Origin: Halobacteriovorax sp.
GTDB taxonomy: Bacteria; Bdellovibrionota; Bacteriovoracia; Bacteriovoracales; Bacteriovoracaceae
Length of the DNA stretch: 12,477 bases
Assembly: GCA_002686115.1 (NCBI GenBank)
Contig: NZAF01000016.1
Coordinates: 1 to 12,477, forward strand
Direction: 5' to 3'
The position numbers and the translations under genes were made by a program. Positions 7,225 to 12,477 of the stretch are shown here, in pieces; the stretch's first letter is position 1, and every line of letters begins with the position of its first letter. The notes beneath the pieces are model-generated. The model was given only the letters and a program-made list of their open reading frames with translations. It was not told where the DNA came from and made no database searches.

Positions 7225-7785
7225 ATGAGTCTAGTGAATGAAGTTACAAATAGAGCAGATAATAAGTGTGAGCTTTGCTCAAGTACTACTGATCTTAATG
7301 TTATTGAGGTGAGTGATAGTGGAGAGGATCAAAGTTCAGAAAACCATGCTTTGATATGTAAGAAATGCGAAAATGATTTTTCAAGCGAAGCGCCTGATGT
7401 GAATCATTGGCGCTGCCTAACAGGTAGTATGTGGAGTGAGTATCCGGCAGTTCAAGTTTTATCTTATCGTATGCTTCATAAACTTAAGTCTGAATCTTGG
7501 GCGAATGAGCTTTTTGATCAAATGTATATGGAAGAAGATAATCTTAATTGGGCGAAGAGAGGAATATCAAATAATGTTAAGACCCTTGATAGTAATGGTG
7601 CTGAACTTAACGCCGGAGATAGTGTTACCTTAATAAAAGATCTTAATGTAAAAGGCGGTGGATTCACTGCAAAGAGAGGGACTAAAGTGACAGGCATTAG
7701 ACTCACAGATGACCCTGGATATATTGAAGGACGAGTCGAAGGTCAAATGATCGTTTTAAAGGTTGAATTTTTGAAAAAGGGTTAA
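7225..7785 (+). CDS. yjdM: YjdM/PhnA-like zinc-ribbon protein
   Basis: The 186-residue protein is the long form of the PhnA (YjdM) family. It has an N-terminal zinc ribbon with Cys15, Cys18, Cys45 and Cys48 (CELC and CKKC). A middle block, HWRCLTGSMWSEYPAVQVLSYRMLHKL (about 61-87), is typical of this longer form. The C-terminal PhnA domain (about 118-185) contains LNAGDSVTLIKDLNVKGGGFTAKRGTKV, an IRLTDD element and IEGRVEGQMIVLKVEFLKK. Members are often labelled alkylphosphonate-uptake or phosphonoacetate hydrolase, but this family has no demonstrated hydrolase chemistry and the true hydrolase is unrelated. It is a cytosolic protein of uncertain role. No phosphonate genes are nearby. GGAGAG at 7216-7221 supports the start. 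Transcription could run on into the small unit downstream, where only an interrupted T-run follows the first hairpin on this strand. Confidence 0.93.
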   Translation: MSLVNEVTNRADNKCELCSSTTDLNVIEVSDSGEDQSSENHALICKKCENDFSSEAPDVNHWRCLTGSMWSEYPAVQVLSYRMLHKLKSESWANELFDQMYMEEDNLNWAKRGISNNVKTLDSNGAELNAGDSVTLIKDLNVKGGGFTAKRGTKVTGIRLTDDPGYIEGRVEGQMIVLKVEFLKKG

Positions 7786-7845
7786 TTAAGGCTATCTAGT
7801 CCGTCTTTGAAATTATTATCGGTTAATCGTCTTATTTATGTTTAT

Positions 7846-7854
7846 TGATATAAT
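7846..7854 (+). promoter_or_regulatory. Consensus extended -10 promoter for the small transcription unit
   Basis: TGATATAAT is a perfect TATAAT (7849-7854) with the TGn extension. The -35 region (ATCGTC at 7826-7831) is poor. It lies 60 bases after the yjdM stop and no long gene follows on this strand. The start would be near 7861, giving a transcript through the 25-codon ORF to the terminator at 8118, about 258 nt with a leader of about 144 nt. Confidence 0.55.
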
Positions 7855-7862
7855 CTTAATGT

Positions 7863-7888
7863 AAAAAAAACCCCTTTAGAAGGGGTTT
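7863..7888 (-). terminator. Hairpin terminator, best on the minus strand
   Basis: AAACCCCTT (7868-7876) and AAGGGGTTT (7880-7888) form a perfect 9-bp stem with a 3-base loop. On the minus strand the stem runs into eight consecutive T (complement of 7870-7863), a textbook intrinsic terminator for the predicted antisense RNA. On the plus strand the tail is TTTCATTTT, weaker, so it may end yjdM transcripts only partly and may act as a protective 5' hairpin on the peptide mRNA. Confidence 0.8.
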
Positions 7889-7926
7889 CATTTTGGCTCA
7901 TCTTAGATCCCTAAGAGGGAGAAGAA
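7863..7926 (-). ncRNA. Predicted antisense RNA (about 64 nt), candidate type I antitoxin
   Basis: A minus-strand promoter (TTGGAA, 17 bases, TATATT with TG extension, 7961-7933) predicts a start near 7926, and the T8 terminator ends at 7863. The RNA would contain the complements of CTAAGAGGGAG (7911-7921) and of the 14-base block at 7894-7907. Both blocks occur again in the peptide gene, at 8079-8089 and 8017-8030. Its 5' part also holds TCTCCCT, complementary to the AGGGAGA of the peptide ribosome site (7994-8000). If the peptide mRNA starts near 7861 the RNA is also a perfect antisense of its leader. Its centre can fold as TCTTAG-loop-CTAAGA. Existence of the RNA is inferred from signals only. 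Confidence 0.55.
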
Positions 7927-7932
7927 TAATTA

Positions 7933-7961
7933 AATATACCATATGAATCCATAGCTTCCAA
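7933..7961 (-). promoter_or_regulatory. Minus-strand sigma70-type promoter for the antisense RNA
   Basis: Read on the minus strand: TTGGAA (7961-7956), a 17-base spacer, then TATATT (7938-7933) preceded by TGG, giving an extended -10. It points leftward at the T8 terminator with no ORF between, so it would only make a short RNA. It is among the best-matched -35/-10 pairs I found in the window. Confidence 0.6.
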
Positions 7962-8004
7962 ATTTCTCTTTTTGCTCAATGAAGAGCGCCTTAAGGGAGA
8001 GATC

Positions 8005-8082
8005 ATGGAGGATTTATGGCTCATCTTAGAAGTGCTAGTCATATTGATTAGTGTACTAATCTTTTGCAAAAATCACTTCTAA
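8005..8082 (+). CDS. 25-residue hydrophobic peptide, candidate type I toxin
   Basis: The ORF begins MEDLWLILEV and ends CKNHF. Residues 4-21 are almost all Leu, Ile, Val, Trp, Phe or Cys, with one Glu (9) and one Ser (16), so it would form a single short membrane helix, with acidic residues in front and Lys22 after it. AAGGGAG (7993-7999) ends five bases before the ATG, a strong ribosome site. The unit has its own upstream promoter and a terminator that begins at the stop codon. Small hydrophobic peptides of this size and make-up (TisB, Ibs, Fst, ShoB) are membrane-acting type I toxins controlled by antisense RNA, and a matching antisense RNA is predicted just upstream. No sequence identity to a known toxin is claimed. 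It could instead be a harmless small membrane protein or an untranslated RNA. Confidence 0.55.
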   Translation: MEDLWLILEVLVILISVLIFCKNHF

Positions 8083-8084
8083 GA
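8024..8084 (+). other. Long stem-loop enclosing the second half of the peptide ORF
   Basis: TCTTAGAAGTG (8024-8034) and CACTTCTAAGA (8074-8084) are perfect 11-bp complements. Inside lies a second hairpin, GATTAG (8046-8051), loop TGTA, CTAATC (8056-8061). The outer arms include parts of the repeated blocks complementary to the predicted antisense RNA, so antisense pairing would compete with this fold. Confidence 0.7.
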
Positions 8085-8118
8085 GGGAGGGAGAGGCTAG
8101 GACCTTTCCCTCTTTTTT
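8081..8118 (+). terminator. Strong intrinsic terminator of the small transcription unit
   Basis: GGGAGAGG (8089-8096), loop CTAGGA, CCTTTCCC (8103-8110) form an 8-bp stem with one G-U pair, followed by TCTTTTTT. Pairing can extend down to 8081/8118. It starts at the peptide stop codon. The T-run ends on the stop codon of the convergent protease gene. Read on the minus strand the hairpin is not followed by a T-run, so protease transcripts may run on antisense to the peptide gene. Confidence 0.8.
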
Positions 8119-9199
8119 AATTAAAGTCTAATTTGTAAAATGATCCATGTTCATGAGAATACTTTTGAGTGATAAGTCCATAACCAGGTTCAGTATTACC
8201 ATCAATGTCAGCACTTGCACCAAAACTTCCAGTTCCCCAAGAATTTTTAAAGAAGTAAACTCCTTTATATGTGAAGGTTTTAACCGTTCCATCTTGCATT
8301 TTCACAGTCGTCGTCACTTCTTTGTCATCATCATATCCTACAAGTAGTACTGAGTGACCAGCACGGTTTTCCATAGACTTCTTGTAATCTACAGAACGAT
8401 ATTCAGGGTAACCAACAATACCTTTAGACCATTGATCTAAACTTCTACCAATTCCGTACTCTTCAGCTTTTCTGTGGTTCCATGCTCCATAGAAAAAGTT
8501 AATATCTAAGATGACTGGTAGACCTTGTTGAAGTCTTTCTTTTATTTCACTTACTGAATACATTGAATAGCGTGGGCTTAAAGATGGAATTGAAGCTTTT
8601 ACTTTTGCAGCCTCTTCTTTAGCGTTTACGTAAACATCTCCACCAGGCAGATTTATAATAGTTTGTGAATTCATTCTATAAAAATTTGGATTAAAATGAC
8701 CAAGTTCACACATTTTATATTCACTTGTCGCAAGGTTTTGACATCTATTTGTCTCAGTCACACTTGTTGATTTTTCCCAATTAGAAGAATCATATGGAAG
8801 AGTTCTTTCAAGTGGCATTCCGAATCTTCTTATAAGTTTAAAATTTCTTGAAGTGAATGAACCATCAGTTGTGCTTCTAGATGAAGCTATATTTAAGTAT
8901 TGTAACCACTCTTCAGAAAGATCAACTTGGTTTGTCGTAATACCCTGAATTGCTAGAAGACCTTCAAGCATCGCTGCCGCTGAAAAAATTGAACAAGTCC
9001 CTCGTGAACCTTGTGATTTAACAGAAGACATGTTTCTTACAACAGACTGAGTATCACTTTTAGTGATTCTGTTTTTATCATTATTAGTATCTACTTTTGG
9101 GTGAACAAGATTTTGAAATGGCCTACTTAGATATGCACCATCTAGATTTGCAAAAGTGAGTGATGCCATAAGTGAAATTAATGATAATCTTATAATCAT
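8117..9199 (-). CDS. Secreted papain-family (C1A) cysteine protease
   Basis: I start at the ATG at 9199: GGAGAAGGAAT directly precedes it and the protein then opens with a signal peptide (MIIRLSLISLMASLTFA, cleavage before NLDG). The in-frame ATG at 9232 would bury it behind 11 extra residues. The 360-residue product has the C1A catalytic set in order: Gln63 and Cys69 in SVKSQGSRGTCSIFSAAAMLEGL, His282 in RAGHSVLLVGYDD, and Asn319 in VYFFKNSWGTGSFG. The R-G-T form around the nucleophile replaces the papain C-G-S. The propeptide region is short (about 45 residues between the signal and the catalytic domain), so a classical I29 inhibitor prodomain is absent. An exported protease suits a predatory or scavenging lifestyle (inference). 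It overlaps the terminator of the small unit at its 3' end and is divergent from the PTS operon. Confidence 0.92.
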   Translation of the reverse strand: MIIRLSLISLMASLTFANLDGAYLSRPFQNLVHPKVDTNNDKNRITKSDTQSVVRNMSSVKSQGSRGTCSIFSAAAMLEGLLAIQGITTNQVDLSEEWLQYLNIASSRSTTDGSFTSRNFKLIRRFGMPLERTLPYDSSNWEKSTSVTETNRCQNLATSEYKMCELGHFNPNFYRMNSQTIINLPGGDVYVNAKEEAAKVKASIPSLSPRYSMYSVSEIKERLQQGLPVILDINFFYGAWNHRKAEEYGIGRSLDQWSKGIVGYPEYRSVDYKKSMENRAGHSVLLVGYDDDKEVTTTVKMQDGTVKTFTYKGVYFFKNSWGTGSFGASADIDGNTEPGYGLITQKYSHEHGSFYKLDFN

Positions 9200-9253
9200 A
9201 TTCCTTCTCCATGTTATGTAACTCGCGCACACTACTGTACCTGAGTGCTTTGT

Positions 9254-9315
9254 TCAAGTACTATTGCATGACACTTATGCGGCAATAGTGTCAAAGCGCA
9301 TGCGTCAAGTACTTG
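9254..9315. promoter_or_regulatory. Repeat-rich region between the protease and the PTS operon
   Basis: TCAAGTACT occurs at 9254-9262 and 9305-9313, the second copy within the palindrome CAAGTACTTG (9306-9315). Between them lie two interleaved inverted repeats: ACTATTGC (9260-9267) with GCAATAGT (9282-9289), and TGACACT (9269-9275) with AGTGTCA (9287-9293). CGCATGCG (9297-9304) is a further palindrome. On the minus strand TTTGACAC contains a perfect TTGACA -35 but has no fitting -10. The density of symmetric sites suggests operator DNA for one or both divergent genes. No known regulator site is recognised, and the remaining 120 bases before the PTS start show no convincing promoter. Confidence 0.45.
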
Positions 9316-9435
9316 CAATTACCTCTGCCATTGTGTTTTGCTCGTCAAATAATTTTATTTTCTTATCATTTTGATCAGGATTTGGTAGCTTCTGTCAGAT
9401 TTCGATTATGTTTTAGTTTTGGGAGAGAGAAAGAG

Positions 9436-11400
9436 ATGAGCTCACAAGAGAGTAGTATCGGTAGCCGAATTTTTGGTCTACTGCAAAAAGTAGGAAAGTC
9501 TTTGATGACACCTGTATCAGTTTTACCTGCAGCAGGTTTACTTGTCGCTTTTGGGAGACTTCTTGAAGACTCTGAAAGTCATGTTTATTTGATGAACCTT
9601 GGTAAATTTATGTTCAGTGGTGGTATTGCTATCTTTGAACAATTACCAGTGGTCTTTGCTGTCGGTGTTGCAATTGGTTTTACTGGCGGGGCTGGTATCG
9701 CAGGCCTTGCATCAGTTGTTGGTTACTTTACTTTAACTAATGTTTTAAAAGTCATGACAGAAGTACGTGGTCTTGAACTTTCAATTAACACAGGTGTTTT
9801 TGGTGGTATCATTATTGGTTTGCTCTCAGCCTATCTATATAAGAGATTTTATCAAACAAAGCTTCACCCAGTTCTTGGCTTCTTTGCAGGTAAAAGACTT
9901 GTTCCTATTGTAACTGCAGCATCGTCTGTTTTTGTTGGTGTTCTTCTCGGACTAATCTGGCCACCTGTGCAAGAAGCGATTAATAACTTTGGAACAATGG
10001 TAATGTCTTCTGATCTAGGACCTGCTTTCTATGCTGCAGGGAAAAGACTTCTTATTCCTGTAGGTCTTCATCATGTTTACTATCAGCCATTTCTTTATGA
10101 ATTTGGTGAGTTTGTAACAGAAGCTGGAAAAGTTATTAATGGAGAGTCTGTGAGATACTTCGCTGGTGATCCGACTGCTGGGCGTTTTATGGCAGCTGAG
10201 TATCCAATTATGTTGTTTGGTCTTCCAGCAGCTTGTGTGGCGATGTACTTAAGAGCACCAAAGGAAAAAAGAGCTGCTATTGGTGGTGTGATGCTTACAG
10301 CAGCACTAACTTCAATCATTACAGGTATTACTGAGCCAATCGAATTTGCCTTTATTTTTGTAGCACCTCTTCTTTATATTTTTCATGTCGCAGGAGCATT
10401 TTGTGCGGGACTTTTAACCAACGCTTTTGACATTCAATTAGGTTATACATTCTCTGCTTCACTTATTGATTTTGGGGTAGGTTATTTTAACCAAAAAAAT
10501 AGTATGTACTTATGGCTTGTTGTAGGGCCTTTAATTTCAATCCTTTATTTTGGAGCCTTCTATTGGTTAATTGAGTTATTCAACTTTAAAACCCCAGGTA
10601 GAGAAATTGAGAGTGAAGAAACGATGACTTTCACAAATACGTCTGAAAAATCTTTGGCCATTTTAAATGCACTTGGTGGGAAAGATAATATCGCTCATAT
10701 AGATGCTTGTATCACACGTCTAAGATTAGAGATGAATAGTACTGAGAAAGTTGATCAAGCGGCTCTTAAGTCTATTGGTGCTTCTGGAATTATGGTTAGT
10801 GGAAAAAATATGCAGGTTATTTTTGGAACTGAATCAGATAGTTTAAAAGAAGAGATTAAATCTTTAATGACTGGCTCACCAGTTTCTAATAATACTTCAG
10901 TCCCTAAAGAAGACTCTGAAGCCGCTCCATTGAAAAATGTTAAAGCCTTAACAATGAGGTCACCTCTTGTTGGAAAAATCATCAATATTGCAGATGTACC
11001 AGATGCAACGTTTGCACGAAAAATTCTTGGTGATGGAGTAGCCGTTGAGCCAACTGAAGGTATTTTATACGCACCTGTAGATGGAGAGGTTGCTCAACTA
11101 TTTCATACCAACCATGCTCTGGGAATAAAGGCTGAAAATGGTTCTGAGGTTCTTCTTCACGTTGGAATAGATACTGTGAAGATGAATGGTGAAGGATTTA
11201 AAGCTTATGTTAAAGTCGGTGATACTGTTAAGGCCGGTGATAAGCTTATTGAATTTGACCTCAATTTAATTAGAGAAAAAGCAAAGAGTGAGATCACTCC
11301 TTTTGTAATTACAAATATGCACGATGTTAGTCACGTTGAAATCCTGGCGAGTGGTTCAGTAAATCAGAATCAAGATATCATGACTGTGACAATGCAATAA
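9436..11400 (+). CDS. PTS sugar transporter EIICBA, glucose/N-acetylglucosamine family
   Basis: This 654-residue protein imports a sugar and phosphorylates it during transport. EIIC (about 10-390) is a multi-helix membrane domain with VGKSLMTPVSVLPAAGLL, LLIPVGLHHVYY, RYFAGDPTAG and GITEPIEFAFIF. EIIB (about 402-478) carries the phospho-Cys425 in IDACITRLRLEM. EIIA (about 501-652) has His560 in NHALGIKAENG and the phospho-His575 in VLLHVGIDTV. The C-B-A order is that of NagE and Bacillus PtsG. RYFAGDPTAG resembles PtsG, while EYPIMLFGLPAA and AMYLRAPKEKR resemble NagE, so I leave the substrate open between glucose and N-acetylglucosamine. I chose the ATG at 9436 (GGGAGAGAGAAAGAG just before) because it starts 10 residues before the conserved FGLLQKVGKSL; the open frame back to a TTG at 9313 codes for nothing family-like. 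HPr and Enzyme I follow. Confidence 0.95.
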   Translation: MSSQESSIGSRIFGLLQKVGKSLMTPVSVLPAAGLLVAFGRLLEDSESHVYLMNLGKFMFSGGIAIFEQLPVVFAVGVAIGFTGGAGIAGLASVVGYFTLTNVLKVMTEVRGLELSINTGVFGGIIIGLLSAYLYKRFYQTKLHPVLGFFAGKRLVPIVTAASSVFVGVLLGLIWPPVQEAINNFGTMVMSSDLGPAFYAAGKRLLIPVGLHHVYYQPFLYEFGEFVTEAGKVINGESVRYFAGDPTAGRFMAAEYPIMLFGLPAACVAMYLRAPKEKRAAIGGVMLTAALTSIITGITEPIEFAFIFVAPLLYIFHVAGAFCAGLLTNAFDIQLGYTFSASLIDFGVGYFNQKNSMYLWLVVGPLISILYFGAFYWLIELFNFKTPGREIESEETMTFTNTSEKSLAILNALGGKDNIAHIDACITRLRLEMNSTEKVDQAALKSIGASGIMVSGKNMQVIFGTESDSLKEEIKSLMTGSPVSNNTSVPKEDSEAAPLKNVKALTMRSPLVGKIINIADVPDATFARKILGDGVAVEPTEGILYAPVDGEVAQLFHTNHALGIKAENGSEVLLHVGIDTVKMNGEGFKAYVKVGDTVKAGDKLIEFDLNLIREKAKSEITPFVITNMHDVSHVEILASGSVNQNQDIMTVTMQ

Positions 11401-11422
11401 GAAACTTATTATGGAGAAGAAG

Positions 11423-11686
11423 ATGGAAAGAACATTAAAAGTTATGAATGACGAAGGTTTACATGCAAGACCAGCTGCAATTTTAGTGAAAGAAGCAAAT
11501 GCTTTTTCTTCTAATGTAGAAGTTGTTGTTAATGGTAATGCGACAAATGCAAAATCAATCATGGGCTTAATGGCACTTGGTCTTAAAAAAGATAGTGAAT
11601 TTACAATTAGAGCTGAAGGTGACGATGCTGAAACAGCAGTTGAAACACTGGCAACGCTTGTAAATAATAAATTTAATCTTCATTAA
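11423..11686 (+). CDS. ptsH: Phosphocarrier protein HPr
   Basis: The 87-residue protein passes phosphate from Enzyme I to EIIA. The active-site His14 is in EGLHARPAAILVKEA. The block NAKSIMGLMALGL has Ser45 at the position that HPr kinase phosphorylates in Bacillus HPr (Ser46), so HPr kinase control is possible. I chose the ATG at 11423: GGAGAAGAAG precedes it and the length and His position then match the family. The ATG at 11411 would overlap that ribosome site and add four residues. It lies 22 bases after the EIICBA stop, so one operon is likely. Confidence 0.96.
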   Translation: MERTLKVMNDEGLHARPAAILVKEANAFSSNVEVVVNGNATNAKSIMGLMALGLKKDSEFTIRAEGDDAETAVETLATLVNNKFNLH

Positions 11687-11704
11687 TCAACTAAAGACTA
11701 TAAG

Positions 11705-12477
11705 ATGACTTACGAAGGTATATCCGCTTCTCCTGGTGTAGCGATTGGTAGAGCATTTATTTACGATAATGGGCATAATCTTGAAATTGAAAAAAGAGAG
11801 ATTACAAATGTCGAAAGTGAGTATGAGCGTTTAATCAAAGCGATTGCAGATTCTAAAAACGAGATTTCATCAATAAGGGAAAAAACTTTTCAAAAGCTTG
11901 GAGAAGAAAAAGCACAAATATTTGATGCTCACCTGCTCCTTCTTGAAGATCCTGAAATACTATCTCAGGTTAAAAATATGATGAACACCGAGAAGGTTTC
12001 TCCAGAGTGGTCACTTGAACAGGTTACGACTAATTTTATAAATATATTTGAAGCGATGGATGACGAGTATATGCGTGAAAGAGCGGCAGATATCCGCGAT
12101 GTTTTTTCACGTGTTAAAAGACATCTTCTTGGTTTGAAAAATATGGATCTATCTCTTTTAAATGAAGAGGTTATTCTTATCGCTCATGACCTCACACCTT
12201 CTGAAACTGCGACAATGAATAAAGAGTCTGTTCTTGGTTTTGTCACAAATATTGGTGGAAAAACTTCACACTCTGCTATTATGGCAAGAACAATGGAGAT
12301 TCCAGCTGTTGTTGGTGTTTCTAATATTACAGAGTATGTGAAAGAGGATGATGTGATTGTCTTTGATGGTGAAGAAGGCAAAGTTTATATCAATCCAGGT
12401 AAAGAGCTTCTTAAAGAGTTTGAACAGAGAAAACTTGATCTTGAAAAAGTAAAAAATGAATTAAATTCTTATGTTGG
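11705..12477 (+). CDS. ptsI: PTS Enzyme I (phosphoenolpyruvate-protein phosphotransferase), 3' cut by window edge
   Basis: The first 257 residues of about 575 are present, with the frame open to the window end. Enzyme I takes phosphate from PEP and gives it to HPr. The N-terminus YEGISASPGVAIGRAF, the HPr-binding helical part (EKAQIFDAHLLLLEDPEI, YMRERAADIRDVFSRVKRHLLG) and IAHDLTPSETATMNKESVLGFVTNIGGKTSHSAIMARTMEIPAVVGV are all typical. The phospho-His falls at residue 189, exactly as in E. coli, which supports the ATG at 11705 despite no clear Shine-Dalgarno sequence. It follows ptsH by 18 bases, so translation may depend on coupling. The PEP-binding C-terminal domain lies outside the window. 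Confidence 0.96.
   Translation, partial: MTYEGISASPGVAIGRAFIYDNGHNLEIEKREITNVESEYERLIKAIADSKNEISSIREKTFQKLGEEKAQIFDAHLLLLEDPEILSQVKNMMNTEKVSPEWSLEQVTTNFINIFEAMDDEYMRERAADIRDVFSRVKRHLLGLKNMDLSLLNEEVILIAHDLTPSETATMNKESVLGFVTNIGGKTSHSAIMARTMEIPAVVGVSNITEYVKEDDVIVFDGEEGKVYINPGKELLKEFEQRKLDLEKVKNELNSYV

Larger units (their letters stand above)
7894..8089 (+). repeat. Split direct repeat linking the leader and the small ORF
   Basis: TGGCTCATCTTAGA occurs at 7894-7907 and 8017-8030 (14 of 14 identical). CTAAGAGGGAG occurs at 7911-7921 and 8079-8089 (11 of 11). In the left copy the two blocks are 3 bases apart; in the right copy they are 48 bases apart and enclose most of the ORF. The left copy therefore looks like the right copy with its middle removed. 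In both, the TCTTAGA and CTAAGA ends can pair to form a hairpin. Confidence 0.8.

Noticed and set aside
7225..7785. Phosphonoacetate hydrolase (PhnA) function
   Set aside because: The name is a database carry-over. The zinc ribbon and PhnA domain here are unrelated to the true hydrolase, and no phosphonate genes are nearby.
7868..7888. Hairpin as the main terminator of yjdM
   Set aside because: On the plus strand the stem is followed by TTTCATTTT, while the uninterrupted T8 lies on the minus strand. It may stop yjdM transcripts in part, but it fits the antisense RNA better.
7972..8000. TTGCTC at 7972 as the -35 of the peptide promoter
   Set aside because: No -10 lies at a suitable distance, and transcription would begin at or after the ribosome site. 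The TATAAT at 7849-7854 is far better; AATAAT at 7925-7930 with a weak CTTAGA 17 bases upstream is a possible second start.
9313..9435. In-frame upstream extension of the EIICBA gene from a TTG codon
   Set aside because: The 41 extra residues do not resemble the family, no ribosome site precedes the TTG, and the stretch overlaps palindromic intergenic DNA. The ATG at 9436 has a purine-rich ribosome site and gives the expected N-terminus.
1..12477. CRISPR array, tRNA, rRNA, insertion sequence or phage integrase
   Set aside because: No regular spaced repeats, cloverleaf sequences, transposase or integrase motifs were seen by eye on either strand.

Overview
The window is AT-rich, gene-dense bacterial DNA. 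It most resembles a Bdellovibrionota genome of the Bacteriovorax/Halobacteriovorax type. The evidence is a TIGR02147-family protein, several exported proteins of unknown function (one with the Gly-rich GGGGNGVVC stretch I associate with exported proteins of this group), and a secreted papain-like protease with the QGxRGTC active-site form. This placement rests on family knowledge, not on any search.

Layout. Bases 2-856 (+) are the C-terminal part of an asparagine synthetase cut by the window edge. It converges on a TIGR02147 putative regulator (862-1683, -). Divergent from the regulator is a run of four exported-protein genes on the + strand (1831-6264). The first two are tandem paralogues; the last two are separated by only 2 bases. 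A further exported protein (6277-7098, -) converges on this run and is divergent from a YjdM/PhnA-like zinc-ribbon protein (7225-7785, +). The 140 bases between those two divergent genes hold an inverted repeat whose arms carry both candidate -35 boxes.

The 331 bases between yjdM and the next large gene (7786-8116) hold no long ORF, but they are the most unusual part of the window. They contain an extended -10 promoter (+), a hairpin terminator best suited to the - strand, and a good - strand promoter that would make an antisense RNA of about 64 nt. They also contain a 25-codon hydrophobic-peptide ORF (8005-8082) with a strong Shine-Dalgarno sequence, and a strong + strand terminator. Two sequence blocks inside the predicted antisense RNA are repeated in the peptide gene. 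Together this looks like an unannotated type I toxin-antitoxin module of the TisB/IstR or Fst/RNAII kind.

The right part begins with a secreted C1A cysteine protease (8117-9199, -). Divergent from it, across a repeat-rich intergenic region, is a sugar phosphotransferase operon. This consists of a membrane EIICBA transporter of the glucose/N-acetylglucosamine family (9436-11400), HPr (11423-11686) and Enzyme I (11705 to the window end, cut). These three form a complete phosphorelay from PEP to Enzyme I His189, HPr His14, EIIA His575, EIIB Cys425 and the incoming sugar. Several starts were set to internal ATGs because the Shine-Dalgarno sequence and signal peptide fit better there.
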